Shown here: in pieces, positions 25,704-33,654 of the stretch
How the letters are laid out: each line of letters begins with the position of its first letter
Numbering within the stretch: the stretch's first letter is position 1
NCBI RefSeq assembly: GCF_030149505.1
Contig: NZ_JASBRN010000053.1
Coordinates: 62,001-126,000, forward strand
Origin: Nocardioides sp.
Lineage (GTDB): Bacteria; Actinomycetota; Actinomycetes; Propionibacteriales; Nocardioidaceae
Length of the DNA stretch: 64,000 bases
Reading direction: 5' to 3'
The notes under the pieces: model-generated
What the model saw: the letters and a program-made list of their open reading frames with translations, nothing else
What the model was told of the DNA's origin: nothing
Databases searched by the model: none
Program-made: the position numbers and the translations under genes

Positions 25704-25890
25704 GCGCGGCGCCGCGCTCGGCCGGGGGCGCGGCGGGGCGCGGGCCGACGACGGTGCCCCCGGAGGAGCGTGGTTGGGTCTGGCGGCCCTCCTCGTGAGG
25801 AACGAGCGAGGAGGGCTGGTAGCGACGAAGGGGGCCGCCGTCGTCGGTCCGCGCCCCGCGGCGCGTCCCCGGCCGAGCGCGGCGCCGCGC
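25704..25890. repeat. giant hairpin element, copy A
   Basis: A 187-bp near-palindrome between convergent genes. The outermost 22 bases pair perfectly (25704-25725 with 25869-25890), and the arms stay about 90% complementary to a CCCCC/GGGGG closing pair. Inside is a 78-base core (25757-25834): 30 bases starting CCCCCGGAGGAGCG, a tip hairpin (25786-25816, GCCCTCCTCG/CGAGGAGGGC around TGAGGAACGAG), and 19 bases ending GACGAAGGGGG. The core sides are identical to copy B at 43909-44144 while the arms are unrelated. A bidirectional terminator or a structured RNA/DNA element is likely. Confidence 0.75.
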
Positions 25891-25905
25891 ACCCCCGGAA
25901 GCGCC

Positions 25906-26475
25906 CTACGGCTTGCAGACCCGGCAGGCGGTGAGGTGGGCGGCGTTGGCGCCGGCGGGGCGCAGGTCGTCGCGGTGGGCGATCAGCGAACAGTCGCGGC
26001 GGTGCAGCGTGGTGCCGTCACCGGCGACGACGGGCAGCGCGTCGGTGTCGGTCTCCGGGGCGTGGATCGCCGCGGCCCGCGAGGTGACGTCGGCCAGCAC
26101 GAGCAGGGTGTCGGCCAGGCGCTTGGAGGACTCGCGACCGTCGTCGGCGATCCGGGCCAGCCACGCCCCGAAGTAGAGGAACCCGCCCGCGAAGGTCAGG
26201 CCCAGGCCGAGCAGGCCGCCGGAGACCAGGTAGGAGATCTGGTCGTACTCGAAGGGCGTGTTGGCCGCGCCGTACCACCCCAGCACGATGACGACCAGGC
26301 CGAGCGGCAGCAGCACCGCACCGGCCCAGAACAGCACGACCTGGAGCAGCTTGTAGTTGTTGTTGACCACCGGCGCGGCGCCGGAGCCACCGCCCCGGGA
26401 ACCGGCACGCGGCATCGCAGCACCCGCGCCGAGGCGCGAGCCGGAGGCGGGGGTGGAGAGGGTGGTGTCGGTCAT
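25906..26475 (-). CDS. small membrane protein with C-terminal Cys/His motif
   Basis: A 189-residue protein of no recognised family. Residues 1-40 are a Gly/Ala/Arg-rich cytosolic leader. There are two hydrophobic helices (LLQVVLFWAGAVLLPLGLVVIVLG and a second from YLVSGGLLGLGLTFAGGFLYFG). The C-terminal tail has spaced Cys/His residues (LHRRDCSLIAHRDDL ... LTACRVCKP) that resemble a small metal-binding finger as found in other actinobacterial membrane proteins. Located downstream of the transporter cluster on the same strand, 65 bases after it, so possibly part of that transcript. Confidence 0.65.
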   Translation of the reverse strand: MTDTTLSTPASGSRLGAGAAMPRAGSRGGGSGAAPVVNNNYKLLQVVLFWAGAVLLPLGLVVIVLGWYGAANTPFEYDQISYLVSGGLLGLGLTFAGGFLYFGAWLARIADDGRESSKRLADTLLVLADVTSRAAAIHAPETDTDALPVVAGDGTTLHRRDCSLIAHRDDLRPAGANAAHLTACRVCKP

Positions 26476-26540
26476 CGCGGGTCTCCAGTCGATCGTGGCG
26501 GTGGCAGGTGCTGCGGGTGGGTACGTCGGCGCGGGGCCGG

Positions 26541-28334
26541 TCAGGCCTTGCGGAGGTCGGGCAGGCCCGACTGCAGGCCGTGGGCGCAGGCGGCCCCGCC
26601 ACCGAGGGCGAGGATGCCGAGGCGTCGGAGGTAGGAGCCGAGCACCGTCGCCAGGATGATGGCGCCGAAGAACAGCGCGCCCGGGATGGAGAACAGCTCG
26701 GGGAGCCCAGCGCCGGCAGGCGCTGCATCGACCAGGGCGTCGTCGCCGATGGCGGGCTCGCCGCCGCCGGCTGCGGGGGCGTCGACCGGCGCGCCGGCTG
26801 CAGGAGCGCCGGGGACCCCGGCGGAGCCACCGGCACCGGGACCGCCGCCGGAGACCGGGCCATTCTGGCCGTTGTCGGTCTGTCCCGGCTTGACCTCAGG
26901 GATCTCGATCTCGGGGCTGGTGTCGACGGCCGAGGACGCGTTGCCGAGGGTGAGCACGATCTTCGGGGCGAGGTTGAGAGCGGCACCGAGCAGGCTCTTC
27001 AGCTGCGCCGCCTCCTCGGGGAACGGCAGGCCGCTGATCGCCTCGGAGATCTGGTCGATCGGCAGGACGTCGAGCTGACGGCGCAGGACGCCGGCGTCGA
27101 TGACGATCTGCAGTCCGCCGACGGCGACCGAGCCCTGATCCTTGTCGGTCTCCTCGGTGGGCTGGGGCAGCAGCAGCTGGATGCCCAGCGCCTCGAGCGC
27201 CTGGTTGGGGTCGGCCGGCAGGCCCGGCAGGTCCTGGCCCTGCCCGGCGGCCTCGAAGCCGTCGGACCCGAAGCGGAACTTCTGGCCGGCGATGGTGAGG
27301 GTGCCGTAGTCGGTGACGCCGCGCGTGACGGCCTTCGCACCGTCACTGGTCACGGTGGCGGTCGAGACGACCCCGTCGAGGGTGATGACGCCGCCCAGGA
27401 GGCTGATCTCGCCGAGCGCGCTGCGCGAGATCGCGCGCACCCGCTCGATCCCGTCCTCACCCTCGCCGCGGGTCACGGTGGACGTGGCCCCCATGCCGCC
27501 GACGTCGATGAGGAGCGCCAGCTGCGCGGGGATCGGGCAGGCGACCTCCTCCTCGGCGCGGTTGCCCTTGCCGCCGAGCGCGCCGGTCAGCGAGCCGAGG
27601 CCGTCGCCGAGCCCGGAGGTCACGGTGCTCAGGCCGGTCGTGAGGCCGGAGAGCCCGTCGAGACCGGGGATCGGCAGCCCGGGCAGGCCAGGCAGACCGG
27701 GGAGACCGGGGATCGGACCCTCCTCGCCGCCCTCTCCGCCCTCGGCCGCGGCCTCACCGGGCTGCCCGAGCCGGCAGTCGGTGGAGTAGCCGGCCGCGGC
27801 GGTGGTCTTCTCGGCCGAGGCGCTGGTGCGCTGGATGGAGCCCGGGAACTGCTCGTCGGACTGGGAGGCGGGGCCGGCCGGGTGGTTGGAGTTCACCTGG
27901 ACCGGGTAGCCCTGCTCGGCAATCGGCCCGGCCAGCTCCGGCGGGAGCCCGAGGTTCTCCACGATGGTCTTGAAGCCCTCACCGACGGCGGGACCCGGCC
28001 ACAGCAGCGACGCGCGCCCACGCGTGGTGGAGGAGTCCGCGACGACGGAGCTGTAGCCGATGTTGAACTCGACCTCCGGCTTGGCCGGGATCGGGATGGT
28101 CGGCTCGAAGATCTCCAGCCGGACCGGCGTGGACGTCGTCGTGGCGGCGTACCCGGCGAACTCCGGGTCCGCAGCACGCACGGACGCGGCGGCGACCGGC
28201 GCGCTCGTGGGCGCCGGCGCCGCGGTGGCGCCTCCGGCCAGGGGCAGCGCGAGGGACACGACCGCCGAGGCGGCCAGGCCGGCCCCGAGGCGACGGGCGC
28301 GCGAGCGCCGGAGGACAGTGCGACGGCCGCTCAT
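26541..28334 (-). CDS. exported, C-terminally anchored protein of the Liv-type transporter operon
   Basis: A 597-residue protein with a Sec signal (LGAGLAASAVVSLALPLAGG), a long extracellular region and a C-terminal anchor (IPGALFFGAIILATVLGSYLRRLG). Between them are a Gly/Pro-rich GLPGLPGLPG repeat (about residue 190), a beta-rich domain with paired cysteines (YSTDCRLG, VACPIPAQ) and a Pro/Gly/Ala spacer. I do not recognise a family with confidence; choice-of-anchor-type surface proteins look similar in layout. Its ATG overlaps the livF stop (ATGA), so it is made with the transporter and may help bring a hydrophobic substrate to the lipoprotein receptors. That role is inference. Confidence 0.7.
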   Translation of the reverse strand: MSGRRTVLRRSRARRLGAGLAASAVVSLALPLAGGATAAPAPTSAPVAAASVRAADPEFAGYAATTTSTPVRLEIFEPTIPIPAKPEVEFNIGYSSVVADSSTTRGRASLLWPGPAVGEGFKTIVENLGLPPELAGPIAEQGYPVQVNSNHPAGPASQSDEQFPGSIQRTSASAEKTTAAAGYSTDCRLGQPGEAAAEGGEGGEEGPIPGLPGLPGLPGLPIPGLDGLSGLTTGLSTVTSGLGDGLGSLTGALGGKGNRAEEEVACPIPAQLALLIDVGGMGATSTVTRGEGEDGIERVRAISRSALGEISLLGGVITLDGVVSTATVTSDGAKAVTRGVTDYGTLTIAGQKFRFGSDGFEAAGQGQDLPGLPADPNQALEALGIQLLLPQPTEETDKDQGSVAVGGLQIVIDAGVLRRQLDVLPIDQISEAISGLPFPEEAAQLKSLLGAALNLAPKIVLTLGNASSAVDTSPEIEIPEVKPGQTDNGQNGPVSGGGPGAGGSAGVPGAPAAGAPVDAPAAGGGEPAIGDDALVDAAPAGAGLPELFSIPGALFFGAIILATVLGSYLRRLGILALGGGAACAHGLQSGLPDLRKA

Positions 28335-29038
28335 GCGGCACCTCCCAGGATGACGTCGGACATGGTCTCGAGGATCTCGTCGGGCTCGCCGGTGGCCACG
28401 ACCCGACCGCCGGACATGACGGCGGCGTAGTCGGAGATCTTCAGGGCCGTGCGGGCGAACTGCTCGATGCACAGGATCGAGACGCCGGTCTCGGTGATCC
28501 GGCCGACGGTCTCGTAGAGCTCGTCGACGATCAGCGGGGCCAACCCCATGGAGAGCTCGTCGAGCAGCAGCAGGGCCGGGTCGGAGGCCAGCGCCCGCGA
28601 CATCGCGACCATCTGCTGCTCGCCGCCCGACATCGTGCCCGCGAGCTGCTTGCGGCGCTCCTTCAGGCGCGGGAAGTAGGCGAAGGCGGTCTCGAGGACG
28701 GCCTCGGCCGGCACCCCGGCGTACGACATGAGGAGGAGGTTCTCCTCGACGGTGAGGTTCGGGAAGACCGAGCGGCCCTCGGGAATCGTGCACAGGCCGA
28801 GGCGGGCCAGCTCCTCCGGGCCGCCGGTGCGCACGTGCACGCCGCCGAGGTGGATGTCGCCCGAAGTGGGCTTCTTCTGCCCCGAGATGACCTTGACCAG
28901 CGTGGACTTGCCCGCGCCGTTGGGGCCGAGCAGCGCCATGACCGCGCCCTTGGGCACCGAGAGGTTCACCCCCCGCAGCACCTCGATGCGGCCGTACGCC
29001 GCGTGCAGGTCGACGATCTCCAGGATCGGCACGCTCAC
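28331..29038 (-). CDS. livF: LivF-type ABC transporter ATPase
   Basis: A 235-residue ATPase of the branched-chain amino acid (HAAT) import family. Walker A LGPNGAGKST, signature MSGGEQQMVAMSRAL, Walker B ALLLLDELSMGLAP, and CIEQFARTAL near the switch position where LivF proteins carry no His. It energises uptake together with LivG and the fused permease. The GTG start overlaps the livG stop (GTGA). In this family substrates range from amino acids to amides, urea and hydrophobic acids, so the name does not fix the substrate. Confidence 0.88.
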   Translation of the reverse strand: MSVPILEIVDLHAAYGRIEVLRGVNLSVPKGAVMALLGPNGAGKSTLVKVISGQKKPTSGDIHLGGVHVRTGGPEELARLGLCTIPEGRSVFPNLTVEENLLLMSYAGVPAEAVLETAFAYFPRLKERRKQLAGTMSGGEQQMVAMSRALASDPALLLLDELSMGLAPLIVDELYETVGRITETGVSILCIEQFARTALKISDYAAVMSGGRVVATGEPDEILETMSDVILGGAA

Positions 29039-29916
29039 GAGCCCACTCCTTCGCGTGCGGCGGGGATGACCATCGTGTCGTCGGAGACGGCCGGCAGGTC
29101 GGTGACGGTGTGCGCGTCGGCGTCGGCCTCGTCGGAGTAGCCGAGGTAGGCCTTCTGCACCGCGGGGTCGCGGCGGATGGTGGCCGGGTCGCCCGAGGCG
29201 ATGATCGAGCCGAAGTCCAGGACGTGGATGACGTCGCAGACCGCCATCACCAGGTCCATGTCGTGCTCGACCATGAGGATGGCGCGCCCCTCGGCGGCCA
29301 GGTCGCGCAGCAGGTCGCCGAACGCGTCGGTCTCGGTCTCGTCCAGGCCGGAGGACGGCTCGTCGAGGAGCAGCAGCTTCGGGTCGCCGGCCAGGCACCG
29401 GGCCAGCTCGAGCAGGCGCGCGGTGCCGGTCGGGATCGAGTCGGCGCGCTCGTCGGCGTACGCCGCGATGCCGACCCGCTCCAGCAGGGCGTCAATGTTC
29501 TTGCCGTGGCCCCCGGGGAGGAAGCCCTTGAGCACGCCGCGGTGGATGTCAGCGGCGACCTTGACGTTGTCGCGGACGCTGAGCGATCCGAAGGCCTCCA
29601 GGCGCTGGAACGTGCGGCCCATGCCGCGCTTGGAGCGCCGGTGGACGGGGGTCGAGCTGACGTCCTTGCCCTGGAAGCGCACGGTGCCGCGGGTGGGCTT
29701 CTGCAGCCCGGAGATGACGTTGAAGCAGGTCGTCTTGCCGGCGCCGTTGGGCCCGATCAGCCCGGTGACGGTGCCGGGGTCGGCGGTGAAGCAGGCCTCG
29801 TTGACGGCCGTGACGCCGCCGAACTGCACGACCACGTGGTCGACCTCGAGCAGCGGCCCGTCGTGGCGGCCGCTCGCGCGGTGCGAACCCGCGAAGGTCT
29901 CGGCGAGGCTAGACAC
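29035..29916 (-). CDS. livG: LivG-type ABC transporter ATPase
   Basis: A 293-residue ATPase. Walker A GLIGPNGAGKTT, Q-loop GMGRTFQRLEAF, signature-equivalent IPTGTARLLELARCLAG (divergent: GTARLLE in place of the usual Leu-Ser-Tyr-Gly box), Walker B LLLLDEPSSGLD, and the switch His in MVEHDMDLV. The start is set at the GTG at 29916, which overlaps the end of the permease gene by eight bases; the longer frame upstream is coding for the permease in another frame. Residues 260-293 form a short acidic C-terminal tail. Confidence 0.87.
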   Translation of the reverse strand: MSSLAETFAGSHRASGRHDGPLLEVDHVVVQFGGVTAVNEACFTADPGTVTGLIGPNGAGKTTCFNVISGLQKPTRGTVRFQGKDVSSTPVHRRSKRGMGRTFQRLEAFGSLSVRDNVKVAADIHRGVLKGFLPGGHGKNIDALLERVGIAAYADERADSIPTGTARLLELARCLAGDPKLLLLDEPSSGLDETETDAFGDLLRDLAAEGRAILMVEHDMDLVMAVCDVIHVLDFGSIIASGDPATIRRDPAVQKAYLGYSDEADADAHTVTDLPAVSDDTMVIPAAREGVGS

Positions 29917-31951
29917 CGGCGGGCTCCTTGTTCTCTGCCGGTCCCTGGTCGGGGCCGGGGGTCGTGGCCGCACCGCCGCCGAGTCCGACGGTGGTCAGCG
30001 ACTGGTCGGCCGCGGCGTTGGCGTCGTGCTCGGCCCGGGCCTGCTCCCGCATCCCGCCCAGGCTGCCGCCGGGGACCGGGAGCACGGGGATCCGCTCGCG
30101 GATCCGGTTGCCGAAGCGGCGGTCGAGCAGGCGGCCGAGGCGGAAGAGCTGGTTGGCCAGGCCGTTGGGGTCGCGGGCCAGCAGGATCGCGCCCACGGCA
30201 ATGACGACGAAGAAGAGGCCGGCGATGCCCGGGTAGTCGGCCTGGAGCACCGGGAGCATCATCAGCCCGACCCCGCCGAGCGCGGCGCCGGTCACCGAGG
30301 TGACGCCGAAGACGACCGCGAGCAGCAGCAGGGTGAAGGAGCCGAAGAACTGGAACTCGGCCGCGCCCACGGTGCCGCGCAGCCCGGCGTACAGCGCCCC
30401 GGCGATGCCGGCCATGCCGGCCGAGGCGGCGAAGAGGCCGACGCGGAACCAGCGCTGGTCCAGCCCGAGGGTGCCGCAGGCGGCGGGGCTGTCGCGCAGG
30501 GCGACGAGCATCCGGCCGAGCGGGCCGGCCCGGACGACGAGCAGGGCCAGGCCCATGAGGACGAAGAACACCGCCATCACCCAGACGTAGCCGGCCGTGG
30601 AGTCGACCTGGTAGCCGAGGATCGAGAGCCGCTCGGCCGAGAGCGAGCCGTTGAAGCCGAAGGCGAAGTCGGCCTGGAAGATCATCCGGTCCATGATCAC
30701 CGCGAAGGCGAGCGTGGCCAGCGCGAGGTAGAGACCGGTCAGCCGGATCACCGGCAGCGCGACCAGCGCGCCGACACCGGCGGCGACCAGGCCGGCCAGC
30801 AGCAGGCCGACGAGGTTGGGGCTGTCGATCTTGATGTAGGCCAGAGCGCCCACGCCGACGAAGGTGATCTGCGCCAGGGAGACGTGCCCGCCGTAGCCGG
30901 TGAGCAGCACCAGCGAGAGCATCACGATGGCGTACGTCGCCGCCGTGCCGACCAGCAGCAGGTTGGCCTCGCTGAGGGCGCCGGCGACCAGGGCCACGCC
31001 CAGCAGCAGGGCACCGGACCACGACAGCGCCTTGAACGGGCTGGGCAGCGGCGCGGAGACGATGCCCTTGACCTGGCCGATGCGCAGCTGCGCCTGGGGC
31101 ATCAGCACGATGACGGCGAAGAGGAACAGCGCCGGGACGACGTTGCGCACGGAGTTGAGCAGCCCGTCGGTGGGCAGGTAGCCCGAGGCGTAGGAGGTGA
31201 CCAGGCCCAGCGCCATCGCCCCGACGAAGGTGAGCGGGAGGTTCTGCAGGCGGCCCAGGATCGCCGCGGCGAAGGCGTTGATGACCAGCAGCAGCAGCGC
31301 GAAGTAGTCCAGGCCCACGGTCGAGACGAGCAGGACGCCGGCGAGGGCCGCCAGCGAGGTGCCGATGGCCCAGGAGAGCGCGGCGACGCGCTCGGGCTGG
31401 CCGCCGAAGAGCTTGAGCAGCTCGGGGTTGTCGACCGAGGCGCGCATCGCGGTGCCGATGCGGGTGCGGTTGAGCAGGACGTAGAGCCCGACCGCCACCA
31501 CCAGGGACAGCACGATGGTGATGATCTGGTGGGCGGTGATGAAGAACCCGAACATCTCGTAGGAGGTGCCGGCGAAGAACGGCTGCACCGAGCGGGCCTC
31601 CGGCGGCCAGACCTGCTGGGCCAGGCCCAGGGTCGCCACGAGGATCGCCACGGTCACCACGAGGGAGACCGAGACGGGCGCGTCACCCAGACCGCGGGCC
31701 ACGAAGCGCTGGAGGAACCAGCCGATGGCGGGCGCGACCACGAAGAGCACCAGGAAGAGCGCCAGCAGCGTGGGCATCCCCTGCCGCACGCTGAAGTCCC
31801 AGAAGACGAAGGACAGCAGCATGCCGAGCGCACCGTGGGCGATGTTGAAGACGCGGGTCGTGGAGTAGGTCAGCACCAGCCCCGAGGCCGCGATGGCGTA
31901 CGCCGCCCCCGAGACCAGCCCGAAGATGGTGAAGGCCAGGAACGAGCTCAT
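29909..31951 (-). CDS. fused LivH-LivM permease
   Basis: A single 680-residue permease combining both membrane subunits of a HAAT importer. Residues 1-290 are LivH-like (LAFTIFGLVSGAAYAIAASG, TRIGTAMRASVDNPELLKLFG, NAFAAAILGRLQNLPLTF). Residues 310-620 are LivM-like (YAIVMLSLVLLTGYGGHVSLAQ, LPVIRLTGLYLALATLAFA, GPLGRMLVALRDSPAACGTLG). A long hydrophilic tail ends the protein. Its ATG overlaps the SBP stop (TGATG), giving an SBP-LivHM-LivG-LivF-anchored protein operon. Permease fusions of this kind occur in actinobacterial importers. Confidence 0.88.
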   Translation of the reverse strand: MSSFLAFTIFGLVSGAAYAIAASGLVLTYSTTRVFNIAHGALGMLLSFVFWDFSVRQGMPTLLALFLVLFVVAPAIGWFLQRFVARGLGDAPVSVSLVVTVAILVATLGLAQQVWPPEARSVQPFFAGTSYEMFGFFITAHQIITIVLSLVVAVGLYVLLNRTRIGTAMRASVDNPELLKLFGGQPERVAALSWAIGTSLAALAGVLLVSTVGLDYFALLLLVINAFAAAILGRLQNLPLTFVGAMALGLVTSYASGYLPTDGLLNSVRNVVPALFLFAVIVLMPQAQLRIGQVKGIVSAPLPSPFKALSWSGALLLGVALVAGALSEANLLLVGTAATYAIVMLSLVLLTGYGGHVSLAQITFVGVGALAYIKIDSPNLVGLLLAGLVAAGVGALVALPVIRLTGLYLALATLAFAVIMDRMIFQADFAFGFNGSLSAERLSILGYQVDSTAGYVWVMAVFFVLMGLALLVVRAGPLGRMLVALRDSPAACGTLGLDQRWFRVGLFAASAGMAGIAGALYAGLRGTVGAAEFQFFGSFTLLLLAVVFGVTSVTGAALGGVGLMMLPVLQADYPGIAGLFFVVIAVGAILLARDPNGLANQLFRLGRLLDRRFGNRIRERIPVLPVPGGSLGGMREQARAEHDANAAADQSLTTVGLGGGAATTPGPDQGPAENKEPAGV

Positions 31952-33441
31952 CAGGAGACCTCCGTGACGCCTGTGCAGGTGTACTTGGTCCCACCGATCG
32001 GCACCCACTTGCCACTCTTGACCTGGACGAAGCGCCAGCAGTCACCGGTGCGCTTGGGACCGACGCCCTGCGGGGCGTGCATGCCGTTGGCGGTCCACTT
32101 GTCCACACCGCGCAGCGCCTCGACCAGCGCCGGGCGGGAGAGCTTGCCGCCGAGCTTGGAGGCCTGCTCGACGAACAGCCGCGCCGCCGACCAGGCGAAG
32201 AGCCCGAAGAAGTCGGGCGTCGCGCCGGGCTTGGTCTGCTGCAGCCAGCTCGTGTAGAGCTGCATCTCGGAGTTGGTGGAGGCCTCCTCGAAGGGCACGA
32301 AGTTGATGAAGGCCACCGTGCCCTCGGCCGCGCTGCCGGCGCCCTCGAGGTAGTCCGGGTGGTAGGCGGTCGGGTCGACCACGAAGACGTCCGGCTCGAA
32401 GCCCTGCTGCTCCATGGCCTGGGCCATCCGGACGTACTGCGGGATGCCACCCAGGAACTGCACGTGCCGGGCGCCCTCGTTCTTCAGCTCCTGGACGTAC
32501 GGCGCGTAGTTGAACTCCGTGGTGTCCACGCTCTGCTGGTAGACGAACTTCATCCCGCGCGCGGTCATGGCCTTGGGCTGGATCTGACCGTTCTCGGCCG
32601 CTGCGCCGGCGCTGAGGTAGACCATCGCGGCGTTCTGCGCGGCCTGGGCGAAGTTCTTCTTCAAGAAGTCGGGGACGGCGTTCTGGAACTGGCTGGCGAC
32701 CGTCGACTGGGCACCGAAGCAGGTGCTGCACTCCGAGCGTGCTCCGGTCACCGCGGTGGAGCGGATGTCCGGCAGCCCGCAGCCCTCGGCGGTGGAGGCG
32801 CCACCGGAGTCGAAGGCCGACATCGAGCCGACCATCGCGAAGACGTTGTCGCACCCGTCGACGTAGTTGCGCTGGTCGGCGCTCGCGTCGGTGCGGGAGT
32901 CGTAGTTCTTCAGCTCGATCGAGCGGCCGCAGATGCCGTCGGGGTTGCTGCGGTTGTAGTAGGCGACGAAGGCCTTGACCGCGTCCTGGGCCGACTCGAA
33001 GAGTCCGGGGACCGGGCCGGAGATGTCGGAGGCGTTGCCGATCGTGATCGTGCTGTCGGTGATGCCGGTGGTGTTCTTGAACCCCTCGCAGCTGCCGGTG
33101 GGGATGGGCGCGTCCGCGCCGGGCCCGCCGGCCGAGCCCCCGGTGCCGCCGGTGCCGCCGGTGCCCGCGGTGCCGCCGGACCCCGTCGTACCACCCGTGC
33201 CGCCGGCGCCGCCGGTGTCCCCGCCCACCGCACCGGGGACGGAGCCGTCGGCGGCCACGACCTGGCCGTCGGGGCCGACCACGACGCCGCCTGCGCCGAG
33301 GGTGCCACCGGCGCCCGCCACCTGGCTGGGGTCCAGCTGCGAGCCGCACGCTGCCAGGAGGAGCGCCATGCTGGCTGCGACGACCGTCAGGGCCGAGCGA
33401 CGGATGTGCGTACGGGTGCGGACCGAGCGGGCCACGGGCAC
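31951..33441 (-). CDS. lipoprotein substrate-binding protein 1 of the Liv-type transporter
   Basis: A 496-residue periplasmic-binding-type receptor. The start is set at a GTG four bases after AGGAGG, an arrangement identical to that of the paralogue at 36659. The signal ends in a lipobox (LLLAACGS). A Gly/Thr/Ala-rich linker of about 90 residues links the lipid anchor to the type I receptor fold. The mature domain starts CEGFKNTTGITDSTITIG and has several cysteines (CGRSIELKNYDSR, CSTCFGAQST). It is very similar to the second SBP (SDISGPVPGLFESAQDA is shared exactly), so they are recent duplicates. First gene of the transporter operon, facing a KstR-type palindrome. Confidence 0.87.
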   Translation of the reverse strand: MPVARSVRTRTHIRRSALTVVAASMALLLAACGSQLDPSQVAGAGGTLGAGGVVVGPDGQVVAADGSVPGAVGGDTGGAGGTGGTTGSGGTAGTGGTGGTGGSAGGPGADAPIPTGSCEGFKNTTGITDSTITIGNASDISGPVPGLFESAQDAVKAFVAYYNRSNPDGICGRSIELKNYDSRTDASADQRNYVDGCDNVFAMVGSMSAFDSGGASTAEGCGLPDIRSTAVTGARSECSTCFGAQSTVASQFQNAVPDFLKKNFAQAAQNAAMVYLSAGAAAENGQIQPKAMTARGMKFVYQQSVDTTEFNYAPYVQELKNEGARHVQFLGGIPQYVRMAQAMEQQGFEPDVFVVDPTAYHPDYLEGAGSAAEGTVAFINFVPFEEASTNSEMQLYTSWLQQTKPGATPDFFGLFAWSAARLFVEQASKLGGKLSRPALVEALRGVDKWTANGMHAPQGVGPKRTGDCWRFVQVKSGKWVPIGGTKYTCTGVTEVS

Positions 33442-33566
33442 CAGACCTCCTGGGGTGATGAACAGCATTCACGTTCTGGGGAATCAACGACCACCTCAGT
33501 CAAAGGTGACGCCTCCCACACAGGCAAGGGGGTGGCGCGCTCCTCAGGCAGGACCGTCTCACCAAG

Positions 33567-33580
33567 TGGAACATGTTCTA
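33567..33580. promoter_or_regulatory. KstR-type palindrome in the transporter/sulfatase divergent promoter
   Basis: TGGAACATGTTCTA, full match to TnnAACnnGTTnnA. It sits 126 bases from the SBP1 start and 74 bases from the sulfatase ATG, so one bound repressor could control both operons. Confidence 0.65.
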
Positions 33581-33654
33581 GTTTTTCACGCGAGAGCACA
33601 GGTCGAACTGGCATCCGGCTGCCACGCGGCTCCGGCGCCGCCTACGCTCCCGGC

